The position numbers and the translations under genes were made by a program. The notes below the pieces were generated by a model. It saw only the letters and a program-made list of their open reading frames with translations. It made no database searches and was not told the origin of the DNA. This document shows positions 13,495 to 14,148 of a DNA stretch of 14,148 bases, piece by piece; the first letter of the stretch is position 1; every line of letters begins with the position of its first letter. This stretch comes from DROE01 sp964569865. Lineage in GTDB: Bacteria > Pseudomonadota > Alphaproteobacteria > Rhizobiales > Devosiaceae. The stretch lies in the NCBI GenBank assembly GCA_964569865.1, contig CAZMVQ010000063.1, forward strand, positions 1 through 14,148. The letters run 5' to 3'.

Positions 13495-14148
13495 TTACCC
13501 GACAAATCCGACAATATTGCGCACTTCATGCATGGTATTTTTAGCAATTTCACCGGCCCGGTTGGCGCCATCCTTCAGAATTTCTTCAATAATATCAGGT
13601 TCTGCCAGATAGCGGCGCATTTCAGAGGCAATTGGGGAAAGGCTTGCAACGGCAAGTTCTGCCAAGGCAGGCTTGAAGGCTCCAAACCCTTGCCCGCCAA
13701 ACTGATCCAGCACCTGTTGCTGGGAAAGATCAGCAAGGGATGCATATATGCCCACCAGATTGGCAGCTTCAGGCCGATCCTTTAATCCATCGGTTTCACT
13801 GGGCAATGGTTCCGGGTCCGACTTGGCCTTTTTGATCTTTTTGGCGATAGCATCCGCATCATCAAGCATATAGATGGTGGCCATTGAAGAGGCTTCAGAT
13901 TTTGACATTTTTTTAGTGCCATCCCGCAACGAAAGCACCTTGGTTGCCGGGCCGGTTATTACCGGTTCTGAAAGGGGAAAAAAATCAGCCTTATAGGCAT
14001 TTTCCTTGATGGAAGCGGCAAAATCATTGTTGAACTTTTGGGCAATGTCTCTTGTTAATTCCAGATGTTGTTTTTGGTCTTCACCCACTGGAACATGGGT
14101 TGATTTATAAAGCAAAATATCCGCCGCCATCAAAGAGGGATAGGCAAA
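13495..14148 (-). CDS. trpS: Tryptophanyl-tRNA synthetase, C-terminal part (cut by window edge)
   Basis: About 217 residues of TrpS, a class I synthetase that charges tRNA-Trp. The visible part enters mid-protein at FAYPSLMAADILLYKSTHVPVGEDQKQHLELTRDIAQKFN, a highly conserved region that binds the dimer partner and tryptophan. The catalytic KMSKS loop appears as GTKKMSKSEASS. The C-terminal helical domain runs to VRNIVGFVG and a normal TAA. The N-terminal part with the HIGH motif lies outside the window. Nothing looks truncated within the visible part. The following usp gene is 109 bases away. Confidence 0.97.
   Translation of the reverse strand, partial: FAYPSLMAADILLYKSTHVPVGEDQKQHLELTRDIAQKFNNDFAASIKENAYKADFFPLSEPVITGPATKVLSLRDGTKKMSKSEASSMATIYMLDDADAIAKKIKKAKSDPEPLPSETDGLKDRPEAANLVGIYASLADLSQQQVLDQFGGQGFGAFKPALAELAVASLSPIASEMRRYLAEPDIIEEILKDGANRAGEIAKNTMHEVRNIVGFVG

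Noticed and set aside
1..14148. Hidden defence system, mobile element or CRISPR array
   Set aside because: Every sizeable ORF on the coding strand belongs to a known housekeeping family in its usual order. No transposase, integrase, spacer array or tRNA-like sequence was seen.

Overview
This window is a compact block of chromosomal housekeeping genes from an alphaproteobacterium, most likely of the order Hyphomicrobiales (Rhizobiales). Three things point there: the gene order trpS - usp - nfuA-type - tsaB - rimI - fur/mur - plsC - miaB - phoH - ybeY - corC - lnt - metK - trmB - rimP - nusA; a Fur-family regulator of the rhizobial Mur/Fur type (HHDHLID, no CxxC pairs); and the detailed sequences of RimP, Lnt, YbeY and the universal stress protein. 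By eye the GC content is in the mid-40s, low for the order, and intergenic DNA is clearly AT-richer. One run of exactly 100 N shows that the sequence is a scaffold joined from two contigs, perhaps from a draft or metagenome assembly.

All 16 recognised genes lie on the minus strand, so the window reads from right to left. At the right edge is the C-terminal part of trpS, then a universal stress protein and an Nfu-type Fe-S scaffold. Next come tsaB and rimI, with the N gap between them, then the Fur/Mur-type regulator and plsC. The central part carries miaB, phoH, ybeY (overlapping phoH), corC/tlyC and lnt. The left part carries metK and trmB, a good intrinsic terminator, then rimP and the start of nusA at the left edge.

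The themes are translation and RNA (trpS, tsaB, rimI, miaB, phoH/ybeY, trmB, rimP, nusA) and envelope lipids or lipoproteins (plsC, corC, lnt). metK supplies the SAM used by MiaB and TrmB. There are no mobile genes, CRISPR arrays, tRNAs, rRNAs or defence genes. No intergenic stretch exceeds about 240 bases, including the gap.

I found no new multi-gene system. The most unusual signals are small and lie between genes. (1) A 14-nt ladder of AAATGAA in front of rimI forms a chain of five-codon micro-ORFs, each stop overlapping the next ATG, ending at the rimI start. It coincides with the assembly gap, whose two flanks are identical over 23 nt. (2) Several other short tandem duplications with periods of 10 to 18 nt sit at gene ends, notably at the tsaB stop and in the fur leader. 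(3) Four conserved genes (rimP, metK, lnt, phoH) are forced by upstream in-frame stops to start at TTG. (4) The lnt-metK gap lacks the xre-type regulator usual in Rhizobiales and instead holds a hairpin followed by a U-tract and a possible decayed REP-like sequence.
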